Assembly (NCBI GenBank): GCA_018873245.2
Contig: JAEMBT020000008.1
Location: forward strand, 11,611,172-11,675,171
Source of the DNA: Archegozetes longisetosus
Taxonomy: Eukaryota; Arthropoda; Arachnida; Sarcoptiformes; Trhypochthoniidae
Reading direction: 5' to 3'
DNA length: 64,000 nt
The translations under genes were made by a program, and so were the position numbers. Numbering within the stretch: the first letter of the stretch is position 1; every line of letters begins with the position of its first letter. Under the pieces are notes generated by a model that worked only from the letters and a program-made list of their open reading frames with translations, had not been told where the DNA came from and searched no databases. This document shows, in pieces, positions 47,900-59,986 of the stretch.

Positions 47900-48050
47900 T
47901 TCTCAAATTAGGCCATTACCAAGAAATCTATATTAGTGTAGTAATGGGTGGTCAATTTCTTTCTGGAAGTACAGGTATTACTTCCAGAAAGAAATTGACC
48001 ACCCATTACTACACTATTATAGATTTTTTGGTAATAGCCTAATTTGAGAA
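47900..48050. repeat. Near-perfect 151-bp palindrome (hairpin MITE-like)
   Basis: Arms of about 73 bp (TCTCAAATTAGGCCATTACC ... CTTTCTGGAAGTA) are separated by a few bases and followed by the inverse, with only a few mismatches. It begins right beside the end of the Tc1-like element. It is either a palindromic MITE or a hairpin RNA source; the sequence cannot decide. Confidence 0.85.
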
Positions 48051-49012
48051 GTCAAACAAATACTTTTATCATTTATTTCAAGCAATCATTCTTTTAGTGA
48101 TTCATAATTCTCAACTTTTTTGTATACATTTGAAATCAGTTTTCTTCAATTAATAAATAGTTTAAATCTTTTTGTTCAAACTTAAAGCGTAAATTACATA
48201 AATCATTTCTTGGGTGTTTACACCCTTATTAAATTTTTTAAAATATCTTCAAAAAGTTTCGTAATCAAAAGTTTATTCATTCTTAGCCGTTCCCTCGAAA
48301 TATTTGGTGAATTCTAAGAATAATTAATTCATATTTGAATCCCTATTTTCAAAATACATTTTCGAGCTCTGTATATTGACATGACCCAAATTATTTATCT
48401 GTCCTAAATTAGTGACCATTCCTAAATCCTTGACCTGTCCTAGAAATCTTTGTACTTAACTATAATTTCTAACCATAAAAGCATGTGATGGTCAATTTGA
48501 TGAATTTTTGTAAACAAAATCTGTTGGTATATTAAGACTAGGCTTTTGAGCTTTAGGATACACTCTTCTCTTGTTGTGGTCAAGAGTGACAAATGAGTGA
48601 AAAGCTTTTGTGGTACTCTTACACATAAGTTAATGTCTCATGTTAAGTGTTTTACTTTCTTTATATTAAATAAAGTATATTTTAAAGAAAAGTGTTTAGT
48701 CACTCATTAGGATCGTGACAATATAATGAGAATGTTTCTTTTATTTTATTTAAAAGCTCATCACATACATTTTATATGCTGCTATCAATTTTATTTTTAC
48801 ATTCATTATCATTCGTTTCTCTAACTTAATCTTACGTACATCCTATAAATGTTCACCAGAAATTAATTTTTTAAACTCAATTCTATTAATATCTATTTAA
48901 AATAAATTGCTTACAAACAGGAGTATTCAGACAAGTGCGGACTTCGATGAATTGGAACTTCCAAACACTTCATTTTGCCTAATCTTATTTGCTTTCTGTT
49001 CTCATCAAAAGA
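48051..49012. other. AT-rich intergenic DNA
   Basis: No gene recognised. Confidence 0.4.
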
Positions 49013-49434
49013 AAAGGTCCAACTTTGGGTTGCAACTGGGCGGGGCGATTTGATATCATCAGTACATTTCCTTTAGAAGTACCTATATTAAATGTTAATT
49101 CAGTATAGTTTAGGAAAAAATTAATGTTGATTTTTTATAATGGCTTCTATGGCAAAATTGAAATTTTCAAAACATCATTTGACCCACTTATCCCCTCTCA
49201 AATCGAATAAAACTTTATCATTAATGGGGTAGAGGCTAAAGTTATTTCTGAGAAAGTATCAGAGCGATTCACGAACTCAAACACATCAAGCAGTTCTAAG
49301 AAGTCAAGCAATTTTTTCAATTTTAAAAGTTACAAGCTGTAACAAAAATAAAATATGAATATTGGTGTATATATATATACAAGTCGACCTCACATACACA
49401 TGATTAGTTGTCCAGAAAGTTAATTAGCTAAATT

Positions 49435-50081
49435 ATGGAAAGTCAGACACATAGACTAGAGTTAGAACCCCATCAAATACTATCACAAACCATAGATACA
49501 ACCACTTCAAACACAATATCAGGATGACGAGTATTACAGCCATTAATGACGACTCAAAGTGTGCCAATTGTGAATGCAAATTCTTGAAACAGAAAAATAT
49601 TTAAAAATGGAAACGCGAGGGCTCAAAAAATCTTAGAGAATGTTTGAGTAAGAGATTCTGTAAACAAATTCCTGAAAATGGATACGTCTGCAATAAATGT
49701 TATCAGAATTATTACAAACGACGCCCAAGTCAAAGTAATAATAATGCACCAGAGTCATCGGGTACACAGGCAAGTGTGTCATCAGAAATTGCAGGATTAG
49801 AAATAACCACTGAATCAGATATGATTAGCATAACATCAGCAGTATTTGATGAACATCACTGCCTAGTTTGCAGAGCTCCAACTCGTATCAGACTCCAAAG
49901 TGAAGCAGCGTTCGAAGCGCACATTAATGATCATAGTAGACAGATTCCCCACCCTAAAATTTCAGGGCAGGCATATGCCCTAAATGCCATAAATACCCGG
50001 GACAAGATCTATTTGTTTCTGCAGAAAAGTGACTTAAACAATGTTAGTTTGCCACGTTGTATATTATTGCGTGATGTTTAA
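49435..50081 (+). pseudogene. N-terminal part of the DDE/SWIM transposase
   Basis: ATG 49435 starts a frame that stops at 49525 and then shifts. Readable are CANCECKFLKQ, a break, then from 49644 RFCKQIPENGYVCNKCYQNY (paired CxxC zinc motif) and a Ser/Asn-rich linker. A second Cys/His cluster follows (HHCLVCRAPTR, then FEAHINDH). The module would bind zinc and probably DNA. The frame ends at 50081 before the HTH part, which lies beyond the next insertion. Confidence 0.6.
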
Positions 50082-50394
50082 ATGCCCAAATTGCGAATTA
50101 ATAATTATTAAGGTACTATAAATATAGAATTATTGAGTGTTTATTTGTGATAAATTATCACAATCATGACATCGAACGACTCAGCGATTATTATTTCTGA
50201 CCGTTGTTCATCATCACTTAATGGCATGAGCTCCATATTAATGTACTTCAGCCTCTAAAGTGGCGACTCCGGGGCTTCTCCAGAGCTCGACCTTTGATTG
50301 CCACTATGGAACATTGTGGCCTTTTAAATTTTTCACGGATATACTTCGACACCCGTCCTTTACATAATTTTGCTGTATTTTTTATACACTTCGT

Positions 50395-51095
50395 CGAATA
50401 TTGAAATTGTGTGTTAGTGCGGAGTGGTTCACTTGTTTTTTCAACGAGGTACAGCAAAAACAGTAAGAGATGGAAAATTGAAATAAATTTTATTAAATTC
50501 TACATAAAATGGAATTGAAATTACTGTTCAATAATCTGCGTGCCCACCATTTGCTCGTCGTACAGCTTCCAAACGGTTTGGACATGAGAGCAAAAGTTGT
50601 TCGAACAGATCTGTACGGTTTTGAATAGATTTCAAAACTTCTTCGACATGAGCTTTCAAAGAATATCACTCAAAAGCTATTTTTCTTAAAAGCACGTTAA
50701 TGGAATGTGAATAATAACAACAATAAAACAATAAGTAAATGGGAGTTTTCTACAGAAGCCTTGAAATTAATACGAATTACGCTAGAAAGTCAAAAAATTA
50801 TACAAATTTGTTCTGACAACCTGAGCCCATTTCGATTTGATAGAGAAGCAAATTCAGAGTAAAATTAATTGTATACCATCAATAGTTAGTGCTGTATCCC
50901 TCTTGAAAAAGCAAGTGAACCACCGTTTACGACGAACAAATGGTGAGCACACCGATTATTGAACAAAGTCATCTCAATTCCATTTTTATGTATAATTTAA
51001 TAAAATTGATTTCAATTTTCCATCTCCTACTGTTTCTGCTGTACCCCCATTGAAATAGCAAGTAAACCACTACGTACAATATTCGCACTTCGTTT
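50395..51095. mobile_element. Inverted-repeat element inside the DDE/SWIM transposon
   Basis: Core termini are TA-CAGCAAAAACAGTAAGAG and GTAGGAGATGG-type inverse ending GCTG-TA (50452-51041 with TA outside). The flanking 50 bp on both sides are also inverse copies of each other (GTGGTTCACTTG / CAAGTAAACCAC), and a third copy lies near 50885-50930. It may be a composite of two MITE insertions. No coding sequence. Confidence 0.65.
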
Positions 51096-51334
51096 TTCTA
51101 CCATCATCTGCAACATCCAAATATTGACAAATTTCAGAATTACGCATTTTTTGACACAATTAAACGTAAACATAATATGACTAATAGCTGGCTTGAAATA
51201 CATTAATCATACCTGCGATTGCGCGCAGCTGGCTCCTTTCATTAAAACCTTCACAGCGATGTATCACACAACAGGGTGGAGTCTACTTTTTTTTCTCGCC
51301 TTTAGATTCGTCCTGTCCTGAACTTTCAGGGCAT

Positions 51335-52520
51335 TTGGGGCAAGGGTATTTGCAAGGCATCTGCCCTTGTGCCAACTCTGTTAATGATAAAATCTTCATA
51401 AAAGGAGGTGCTCGATACTGCCAGCAACACCTCACAAACGAAAGGGATAAAATAAAACTGAATTATGAATCATTGTCGAAATTACAAACGAAAATTGTAA
51501 ATCATAATACAAATGAAATTACTAAATTACTTGACTCTCTATGCAATGAAGTAAACAAAGAGCGGCACCGGCCTCTTCACCAGTGTAATTCATGGAATGA
51601 CAATGATTGTCATTCCCCGACAGGTTTCACAAAATCACAAATAGTTATCTTAAAAGATAAATACTTGAATCTTCGTAGTACGAAAATAAGATCAGTGTTT
51701 ACAGCACTCGCAGTTTACTTGACAAAACTCAGGCCAGGATGGATTAATAAGCAATTATTAATACTCTTTAAAATTAAAGTCAAAACTATTAAGAATTGTG
51801 TTGATGCTGTGAGAAGTTAATTGAAGGATAGACCAATAGATCATAAATTGGGGATGAAAATGTAAACCGAGAAATGCTAAAGAAAAAAATGACCACATTC
51901 GCAAGAGAATTATTCACGGAAAATGGTGATACCATTGTGACACTGTGTGGTGGTACATATGTGTACATCCAGAAAAGCGCAAATAATAGATTCCAACATC
52001 AGACATGGAGTGTGCAGGAGAGTCGAAGTTTAGTTAAGCCTTTCGTCACTTGCTGACCCAATGAATACATACTCGATGTACTATATATGGTCCATACCAA
52101 GCGACTATGAATGACGCAACGATAATGAAACATGTGTTTGCCTCTGATTCAAATATAACCATATTTCAGAACAATGATGTATTCGTTATCGGTAGAGGAT
52201 TCCGCGATGCAAAAACATTCCTCGAAAATAAAGGATATAAAGTTCAAATGCCTGAACCTTTAGCGAAAAATCAGAAACAGTTTATTACAGATCAGGCAAA
52301 TAAATCAAGATTTGTAACAAAAGTGTGGTATGAGGTGGAAGTCGTCAATGGAAAATTGAAACAATTTCGTAGTCTCGACAGAGTCCGTCAAAATTCTATA
52401 CTTAAATCTTTAAAAGTTGACTTCAGGGTAGCAGCAGCTTTAATCAATGAGTTCTTCACGCCGCCAGCTCCTGACTGCGATGAGCTACTCATAGTCCAAT
52501 TAATGAAAAACGGATTAAAT
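51335..52520 (+). pseudogene. HTH and DDE core of the DDE/SWIM transposase
   Basis: 51335-51820 encodes a Cys-containing start (CPCANS...CQQHL), a helical linker and an HTH (LAVYLTKLRPGWINKQLL, then KTIKNCVDAVRS). 51874-52056 holds the first catalytic region, where LCGGTYVYIQKS has Gly in place of the usual Asp (DGTY). After frame breaks, 52107-52520 continues with VIGRGFRDA (Gly where VDRGFRD is usual), QMPEPLAKNQKQ, SRFVTKVWYEVEVVNG (the Glu is kept) and KQFRSLDRV. The consensus is from memory of the DDE_Tnp4-like family. Both Asp losses are single-base changes. Coding stops at the solo LTR. Confidence 0.7.
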
Positions 52521-53062
52521 TGAAGCGAGCTAATGAAACCCCTGTCGCCATCTTCCGGCTACTGGCGTTCAACAATATTATCAAGTGTTCAAAATTTTCA
52601 AGTTATTAATTATCTTAATTATAATTGATTTAAACAACACATCATAAATTCATACATTTAAAAGTATTAACAAAATCATAATAGTCACTACCATTATGGC
52701 ACTTGTGTAAATATGTAAATTCATTGTATCAAAAATTAATATTATTATGATTGTTAACTGTGACGATAAATATATGTAAATACCTTAATTATTAATCTAT
52801 TATTATCATTAGGATTATATGTCAATGATCTATCGTCATCGATATCGTTATCATTATAAATAAATCCTTTAATCATAACAAATAATCCTTTTTTCTTAAC
52901 CCAGTCCCTCCGATCCGCTGGAGCTGCACCGTGCTTAATCGAGCACGTACTCTTCAGTCCTTACCCCTGTCCACCAACCCTACAAAGCAGCTACACGCCG
53001 GTATCTTCATACCTGCCTGGAGAACCGGTCAACGGGGCAACTTCACCACCAGTCCCGTTTCA
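52521..53062. mobile_element. Solo LTR with 4-bp target duplication
   Basis: The stretch starts TG and ends CA, is 542 bp and is flanked by AAAT on both sides (52517-52520 and 53063-53066). It has AATAAA-type signals and a GC-richer 3' part (52910-53060), unlike the surroundings. Removing it with one AAAT joins the transposase frame exactly (GLN to KEHALRKLV). A 4-bp duplication fits Ty3/gypsy-type elements; family not recognised. Confidence 0.75.
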
Positions 53063-54038
53063 AAATAAAGAGCATGCACTGCGAAAGTTAGTTTAGGAGA
53101 AAAATCTAGATAGAAATACTACACAATTCAAGAAAATAAATGCCGATCAATTGGACGACTTCCCCAAACTAGATATAGATGATCTCAAAAATCTCACACT
53201 TGGATCGTACCAACTCAAGCAGTGATAGATACTACATTGAATTGATTAGGAAACGTGTTGACTTCATGATTGAGAAACACAAGATCGTTAATGGGCCCAT
53301 AAGATCAAAACTTCAATCTCGTCACTCTAATTGCTTAGTGTATCCAACATACAGCTTGTTACTAAATTAAACAGACCATTTTGAAAGCGCCCAGCTCACG
53401 TATTTTTCAATCGATTTTTATGCGGGTTGTTTTAAAATGGACAAAAACTCCCCAGAAATGTCATGTTGAATTTTTACAATTTTATCTTTAGCAGAAAAAA
53501 TTTTATTGACAAAATGGTAAATTTTTCCATTGAAAATTGCTTTATTTACTTTATAACCGCAAATAGTGATCACACACGTTATTAGTGGCAAATTACTTTA
53601 AATTTAAATAGAATACTTAAATTTTTAAAATTACCAATAGAAATATTCATTTAATTAAATGTAAAATTTTTGTCTGTTGAGATAAATTTGTGAAAATTTA
53701 ATGACATTTCTGGGGAGTTTTTGTCCATTTTAAAACAAACCGCATGAAAATCGGTTTAAAAATAACTGAGCTGGATGCTTTCAAAGAGGTCTGTTTAATT
53801 TTGTAACGAGCTGTATATCTAATACGAGCCTAATTTCGATGGAAGAGAATCAATAGCTGGATACACATGCCGATGTAAAAAAGGATTAAGAACAGCTGGT
53901 ATGTGTTCTCACGTTGCAACAGTGATATGGTATCTCGGATATGCAAAATCACGCGGCACAATTCATCAAACAGGGGAACATTTAAAGGAGATCTTCGCCC
54001 GTAGTGTAATTGATGGTTCTGATAGTGAAGTAGAATAA
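53063..54038 (+). pseudogene. C-terminal part of the DDE/SWIM transposase with SWIM finger
   Basis: The frame resumes with EHALRKLV, a stop, then FPKLDIDDLKNLTLGSYQLK and, after further breaks, RSKLQSRHSNCLVYP, where the MITE at 53352 interrupts. After it the frame YEPNFDGRESIAGYTCRCKK continues into CSHVATVIWYLGYAKS, giving CxC-x-n-CxH, a SWIM zinc finger. It ends with an acidic tail at TAA 54036-54038. SWIM fingers bind DNA or protein. The order HTH, DDE, SWIM matches large transposase families whose exact superfamily name I cannot give. Confidence 0.65.
53352..53813. mobile_element. 462-bp MITE in the SWIM-domain coding part
   Basis: The ends CAGCTTGTTACTAAATTAAA and inverse have about 130-bp inverted arms that include GGACAAAAACTCCCCAGAAA. 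TA flanks both sides (53350-53351 and 53814-53815). No coding capacity. Confidence 0.85.
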
Positions 54039-54650
54039 CCTGCGGTTGTAATGGCAGGACTTGATAGTCTGTCACTCTCAATGAATAACACTGTATACTT
54101 AATGATCGATGATGACTCTAACCCAAAAGATAGTGGCACGATTTCTCTCAAGAGAGCGCGCGTCTCACGCCAACTCAGAAGTGGTTGAATGACACCCACT
54201 GCCAAGGGTACATGATACCGCGGGAAAGAGAAACTTCAAAGAGAATAGTGATACCTGTGTTAGGATTAGGTTGAGAAACATCTGGGTCTAGACCTGCATC
54301 TTACTATGAACATTAATTGATATACATAGCTCAACTTTTATTGAACCGTTTGACATGTTAAAGTTCGAGAACCGCTCTGATTCTTTCTCAGAAATAATTT
54401 CAGCTTCTACCCCATTAATGATAAAAGTTTTATTCGATTTGAGGGGATAAGTGGGTCAAATGATGTTTTGAGAATCTCGATTTTGTCATAGGAGCCATTT
54501 TAAAAAAATCAACATTAAATTAATTTTTTCTAAACTATACTGAATTAACATTTAATATTTGGATACAATATAGGTACTTCAAAGGGGAATGTACTGATGA
54601 TATCAAATCGCTCCACCCAGTTACAGCCCAAAGTTAGATCTTGTCCTTTG

Positions 54651-55752
54651 TTGCTGTTCTGGTCATAGCTTTTGTTATTTAATTTGATGTGTTTTGTGAG
54701 TTCACTTTTACTCAAAAAATATTGCTTACTTTTATTAAAAGTGAATGAATTTTTTCAGTTTTTGTCATATCTTTAAATATTGACTTTGACTTATTCTTAA
54801 AATCACAGTTAATGTAATCGCAGTGAAAATATTCGAGTACTTTATTTCAATTTTCAATACTCTTTAGTTTGGAATCTATTTGCAAAATTGGACTATTTTC
54901 TGTTAAATTTGTTAAGCTTGAGTCGCAATCGTTTGTCGATTTTTGTCTTCTTTCAAACCAAGTTTTCAACCAAAATTCACTTTAACTCATTATAAACAGT
55001 TTTGCATTTTCTATACTTTAGTTTAGTTGTTTGATTAATAACTTCTTTAATATAATTTTGATTTCTGTAAACATTACAATTGATTTTGATTATTACTAAA
55101 AACAGACTTATATTGATTTTGCAAATCATTATATGACTTATTTCTAATATTTTGATTACATTTGCAATTATTATTAAAACTAAACAACTTCTATAATTTT
55201 GCTATAATTGAACGCATTTTTGAGCAACAATTATTCACTTAAGGCATATCAATTTCTCTCAATTTGTGCAATCGTTCGATAACTTGAGTACAAGCTCACT
55301 GTTTGCTTACTCTCTTATTGCTACTTAGCAAAACTTTAATCAATTAAAAATAGTGAATAGTCATTGTTTAATTAATAAAAACGTTCACAACTATTCAATC
55401 AAATTCGGACTAATATTAAACGATTGAGAGCTGAAAGTGACGTCTCAAGTGTTACAAATATGCTTTTCTATAGAAAGTTAAACAAGGTTTGCCTTCATTC
55501 ACGTCACTTCAGCCCTTAATCGTTTAATTTCAGTAAAAATGTAAACAAAATATATTTAAGGGATTGTTTACCAAATACTTAAACTATAATATTGTTGATG
55601 CCAACAATTCATCCGTTCATTCGCTTATATTTATCTCAGTACGTAATCAATGAATCCCTTAACCATTAAATGTAAACAGTAGTAATAATTGAGTCATACA
55701 TTTGTTTGTAAACAAAATAATAGGCTTCGAAATAAAGATTAAAAAATTTATT
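54651..55752. other. Intergenic DNA upstream of the zinc-finger array
   Basis: AT-rich with no gene recognised. The GAAACAGTCCCT motif found before the next three genes is not present here in recognisable form; a weaker GGGATTGTTTACCAAATA lies near 55560. Confidence 0.4.
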
Positions 55753-57465
55753 ATGAGTACAAAAGCGATATCAGAATCAGATGGTGTCAGAATTGAAATC
55801 AACGACTTGTTTGAAGAATTAAGTGATGAAAACAATAGACTTTTAAGTCAGTTATTATTTGTCGAAAAATGTTTGAAACTGTTTGAAAAATATAGAAATT
55901 TTTTGAACATATTTTGTGACAATTGTAAGTGTGACCAAAATATTGAAAGTAAATTAAAGTTTAGTGATTTGGAAAATGAGTACAAATCTGTGTTTAGTCA
56001 TTATCAAAACGAAGTTCAAAATAAAGTCAAAGTAGTTATTCATAATAAAAGTTTAAGTGAGAAAAAAATTAACAATAATGTGAATACCAGTAAAACATTT
56101 AGTAAAAGTTCAAAATTTATTCGTTATGACAATAATCATACGAATAATAACACAAATGAACATGAAAAATATTTCATCAACGAAAATAAGATTAATCTTA
56201 ATGAAAGTGAATTTGATTCAAGTAAGAGTTGAAAAGTGGTTGTTAATTATTGTAATCTAAATCAATGTTTTTTTCATTATTCAGAAATTACTCAAATGAA
56301 GAGCTCGACCACTAAAGTTTCGCACATTTTTCGCTGCAATTATACAAATTGTGATTATAAGAGTAGAGTTAAGGAAAACATTTTGAAACACATTCAACGA
56401 ATGCATACAAATAAGAAGCCGATTAATTGTAATAAATGTAGTCTTACATTTTGGGGTCAAAAACGACTGACTGATCACGTCAAACAAATTCACATTGAAA
56501 GCTATGACCAGATTAGCGGCAAGTTTAAATGTGATTGGAATGAGTGTTCGTTTCAGAGCAAAAGTTTTAGTAATTTGACTATTCATAAGATGAGACATTT
56601 AGGAGAAAAACCATTCAAATGTGATTATCCGTCGTGTGAATGGAGTTTTGTTAGTAGTAGTGAAATGAAATGGCATCAAAAGTTAGCCCACAGCGTGGAG
56701 AAACCATTCGTTTGTGATTGGATGGGATGCAACGCTCAGTTCAAACAGAACAAGTGCCTAAATATTCATAAATTGTCGCATACCGGAGATAAGCCTTTTA
56801 AGTGTGAATGGCCCGGCTGCGAAGCAGGCTTTTATCGGTAATAATCATATTTTGAGATGTCTTGAGCATGAATTTCGAGTCAAAGTTTAATTAATGCTCA
56901 ATTTATCACTTACTTCAGAAATAGTGGACTTTTAGTCCATAAAAGTAGTCACGAAGGCCTCAAGAAGTTTAGTTGTGAATGGCCTGAATGTGGCCAGAAA
57001 TTTAGGAACAAAATGTAAGTTTGATCCCAACTTTGCCACTAATTCATATAAAGATTGTTTTCAGTTGAAGATTGTATTTTATCTCAGGAATTTGAAGAGA
57101 CATTATTTGATACACACGGATGAGAAGCCGTATTTATGTGAGTGGCCCGGTTGTGAGGCCAAGTTTCGTGTTGGCTCTTCTCTCAATAGGCATAAATTGG
57201 TCCATAAAGTGGGTGCTGATTTTGTCTGCGATTGGCCGCAATGCGGAAAACGTCTTAGATCTAAAGGCAAATCAAGTGAAATTTTGGATTTGCTTTTCAT
57301 GCTTTGAATTAAATGTTTATTTTGAATAATAGGATCACTAAAACAGCATATAATGAGCCATAAAGGAGAGAAGCCGTTCAAATGTGAATGGAAAGGATGT
57401 GAGTCTAGATTTGTGGACAGAAGACAAATGAATAAACATTTCAAACGAAGACATACCAAATAATT
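55753..57465 (+). CDS. C2H2 zinc-finger protein 1 of the array (TFIIIA-like)
   Basis: Exons 55753-56221, 56285-56837, 56919-57014, 57088-57266 and 57333-57465 join in phase. The ATG at 55753 is chosen because MSTK...VRIEINDLFEEL aligns with the starts of the three paralogs. Residues 1-60 form an acidic, Leu-rich coiled coil ending in a CxC (NCKC), probably for dimerisation. A Asn/Lys-rich linker follows, then about ten C2H2 fingers of C-x4-C spacing (CNYTNC, CDWNEC, CDYPSC, CDWMGC, CEWPGC, CEWPEC, CEWPGC, CDWPQC, CEWKGC), with HTGDKPF-type linkers. A nuclear DNA- or RNA-binding factor is expected. The fourth intron starts with GC instead of GT. Fewer introns than in its neighbours. Confidence 0.82.
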
Positions 57466-57689
57466 TGTTCTAGTTTTCTCACTTTCAATTTCCTTCTCTA
57501 ACATTAGCTGTTTCTTCAGTTCTGTTCAGTGCAAAGTGTTTATTATGTAATTAATCCATGAAATAGCTTTTTAGGAGGTTTGTTTGCAATTTTTATTGTG
57601 TAATTGTGTGTTTTGTAAGACCTAAACTAGTTTAATTAATAAAATCATATGTAACAATCTGTGTAATCAACTTATTGATAAGTACTTAG

Positions 57690-57701
57690 GAAACAGTCCC
57701 T
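57690..57701 (+). promoter_or_regulatory. Conserved upstream motif GAAACAGTCCCT, gene 2
   Basis: It lies 133 bp before the ATG of gene 2 and is followed by AAATATTTACTT, as in gene 4. The same 12-mer occurs at nearly the same distance before genes 3 and 4. It could be a core promoter or factor site, or simply duplicated DNA. Confidence 0.5.
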
Positions 57702-57822
57702 CAACGCATGTTTGAACCAAAATATTTACTTGATGTACAATTGGCTCCAATAGTATCTTATATGAAGTCAATTTAAATACAGTTGAATTAAGTCTGTTAT
57801 TGGTTTTGATACAACTTGCGAA

Positions 57823-59629
57823 ATGTCCAAATCAAATACAATACGAATTGAAGTGAACGACGTTTTAGAGGAGCTAAAGGAAGAAAATGATAGACTTTCA
57901 AAACAATTATTATTTGCCGAAAAGTGTTTGAAATTATTTGAAAAATTTAGAAATTGTTTAAATAGTTTCAATAATAATTGTAAATGTATTACAAATTCTA
58001 ATAATAAACTAATTTATAATCATTTAGAAAACGAATACAAATGTATTTTCGAAGAATATGAGAAACAAACGAAAAATATTAAAATGAATGAAAAATTTGA
58101 AGTGAAAATAATCGATAATAAAGCTAATATAAAAGTACTAAATAAAGTATTAGTTCGTAAAAGACTAAATAAACCAAAGCTTAAATACAAAATGAAAGCA
58201 GAAACCAATAGTGAAAGCAATGAGAATCACAATCATATCTATACAAATAAAGAACCAGTCGGTCATAACTCGGAATCAAATAACGATTTTCTTAGTTCTG
58301 GTTTAAATAAAACTTATATTAAGAATGGATGTGATTCGAGTAAGGCTTCAGTAGTTTGAAAACTTTTATTCACTATTAATGAACTACTTTTTATCAGTTG
58401 ATCTGTTTTTCAGGTATTTCTGTCGCCAAAATTAAAGACACCTTTAATGTTCCACATTATTTTTGTAATTACATTAATTGCGAGTTTAAGTGTTTATCGA
58501 AAGACAAAATTGACAAACATGTGAAAAGACTTCATGCAAATAAAAAACCAAATAGTTGTGAGGTATGTGATGGACTGTTTTGGACCCATAGATCATTAAT
58601 GAATCACATCAGAGAAACTCACGACAACTTATTTAATAAAAACAGTCAAAAGTTTAGATGCACTCACAATGACTGCAAACTAGAATTTTCTCAATATCAT
58701 CAGCTTCTGCTTCATAGAAGAAGACATTCTGGCGAAAAAAGCTTCAAATGTCCAGATCCTAATTGTAAATGGAGTTTCTTTACTTTAGGAGAATTGAGGT
58801 TCAAATTTGGAAAATATTTTCAAACAAATTTTCAATTAAAATAACCTAAAACTGAATTTGTTTTAGAAATCATCAGGTTTGGTCTCATAAAACAGATTAT
58901 ATCTGCGATTGGGATGGATGTGGACAACAATTCGAAATTCGTAATCAATTGGGTATCTGATTCGAGCAAATTTTTTTTCTGTTAACTTATTGATTAATCT
59001 CATTTGACCTAGAATTACATAAACTGACACATACTGGACAACAGCCATTCAGGTGCGAGTGGCCCGGATGTGAATCTGTATTTCTGAAAAAGGCTCGGCT
59101 TGAAATTCACCGATCGAGTCATATTGGACTCAAAACATTTAAATGCGATTGGCCTGAATGCGGCCACACCTTTAGGTTAATAAATGTTCATAAATACCGA
59201 ATTATTCGTGATTATTTTGTCAATTTGTGATTAGAACAAAAGGCATTTTGAAATATCATTTGGCGATTCATATGAATGAAAGGCCATTCGCTTGTGAATG
59301 GCCTGGATGTCAAATGAAGTTTATCTCCAGCAGAGATCTTAACAGACATAGACCTTCACATCAAACTCAACCCAAGTTTAAGTGTCATTGGCCACAATGT
59401 GATCGAACATTCAAAGCTGAGGGTAATTTTGCAACTGTTTTAGAATTTTCTATTTTAGTCTGATTTTTCCGTTTTATAAAACTTTTTCTAAACAGAATAC
59501 TTAAACCGACACATAGCTGTTCATAAGGGAGAAAAACCGATCAAATGTGATGCTAACGGATGTGATATGAGGTTCAAAGACAGAAAACTAATGAGAAAAC
59601 ATTTCAGACGAAAACATATTCCCAAATAG
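57823..59629 (+). CDS. C2H2 zinc-finger protein 2 of the array
   Basis: Exons 57823-58339, 58414-58798, 58867-58952, 59013-59175, 59235-59422 and 59496-59629, all GT-AG and in phase. The N-terminal domain (IRIEVNDVLEELKEENDRL, LLFAEKCLKLFEKF, NNNCKC) is a coiled coil shared with genes 3 and 4. A basic then Asn/Ser-rich linker follows. About ten fingers begin with CNYINC and end with CDANGC, including CEWPGC, CDWPEC, CEWPGC and CHWPQC. Introns fall inside fingers at fixed places, for example between the knuckle and the helix. The 3' end (RKHFRRKHIPK) matches gene 3. It is intact and looks functional. Confidence 0.85.
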
Positions 59630-59856
59630 TTATAGATATTTCAGTTTTTGTTTTTAATAGTTTATATTATTGCAATTCTTGAGTGATTGATTAAAAATGA
59701 CATTTTTAAAATAGAATTTTGATTAAGTAACTGTATTAGCTGAATATACTGTATATTCGAAGTTTTCCATAAACTTTCCATCTAAATTTGTCTTATAAAA
59801 AGGATTGGTTTGGCGAATCAAATCGTAATAGATAATGATGAGTATCTAATATTTAT

Positions 59857-59868
59857 GAAACAGTCCCT
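59857..59868 (+). promoter_or_regulatory. Conserved upstream motif GAAACAGTCCCT, gene 3
   Basis: 130 bp before the ATG of gene 3, in the same orientation as the other copies. Confidence 0.5.
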
Positions 59869-59986
59869 TGAAAATCAAAATATGTATACATGTGTTCATT
59901 ACTTAATGATTGGCTTGAATTTGATTTGGCGTAAAGTTAACTTTAACAACAATTAAATTCTGCTTGTTTATCATACAATCTACGAA

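Larger units (their letters stand above)
49013..54650 (+). mobile_element. 5.6 kb DDE/SWIM-type DNA transposon with about 265-bp TIRs
   Basis: 49013-49278 is the inverse, with roughly one difference in ten, of about 54366-54650 (shared CGATTTGATATCATCAGTAC, AACATCATTTGACCCACTTA, AATGATAAAGTTTTATTCGA). Between them is one transposase in order: N-terminal CxxC zinc domain, HTH, DDE core and SWIM finger. It is interrupted by an inverted-repeat element (about 50395-51095), a solo LTR (52521-53062) and a MITE (53352-53813). The original element was about 3.9 kb. Confidence 0.8.

Noticed and set aside
48532-48720. Solo-LTR-like stretch, TGTTGGTATATTAAG to GTGACA with AATAAA
   Set aside because: No matching target duplication on the two sides, so the TG...CA ends alone do not support it.
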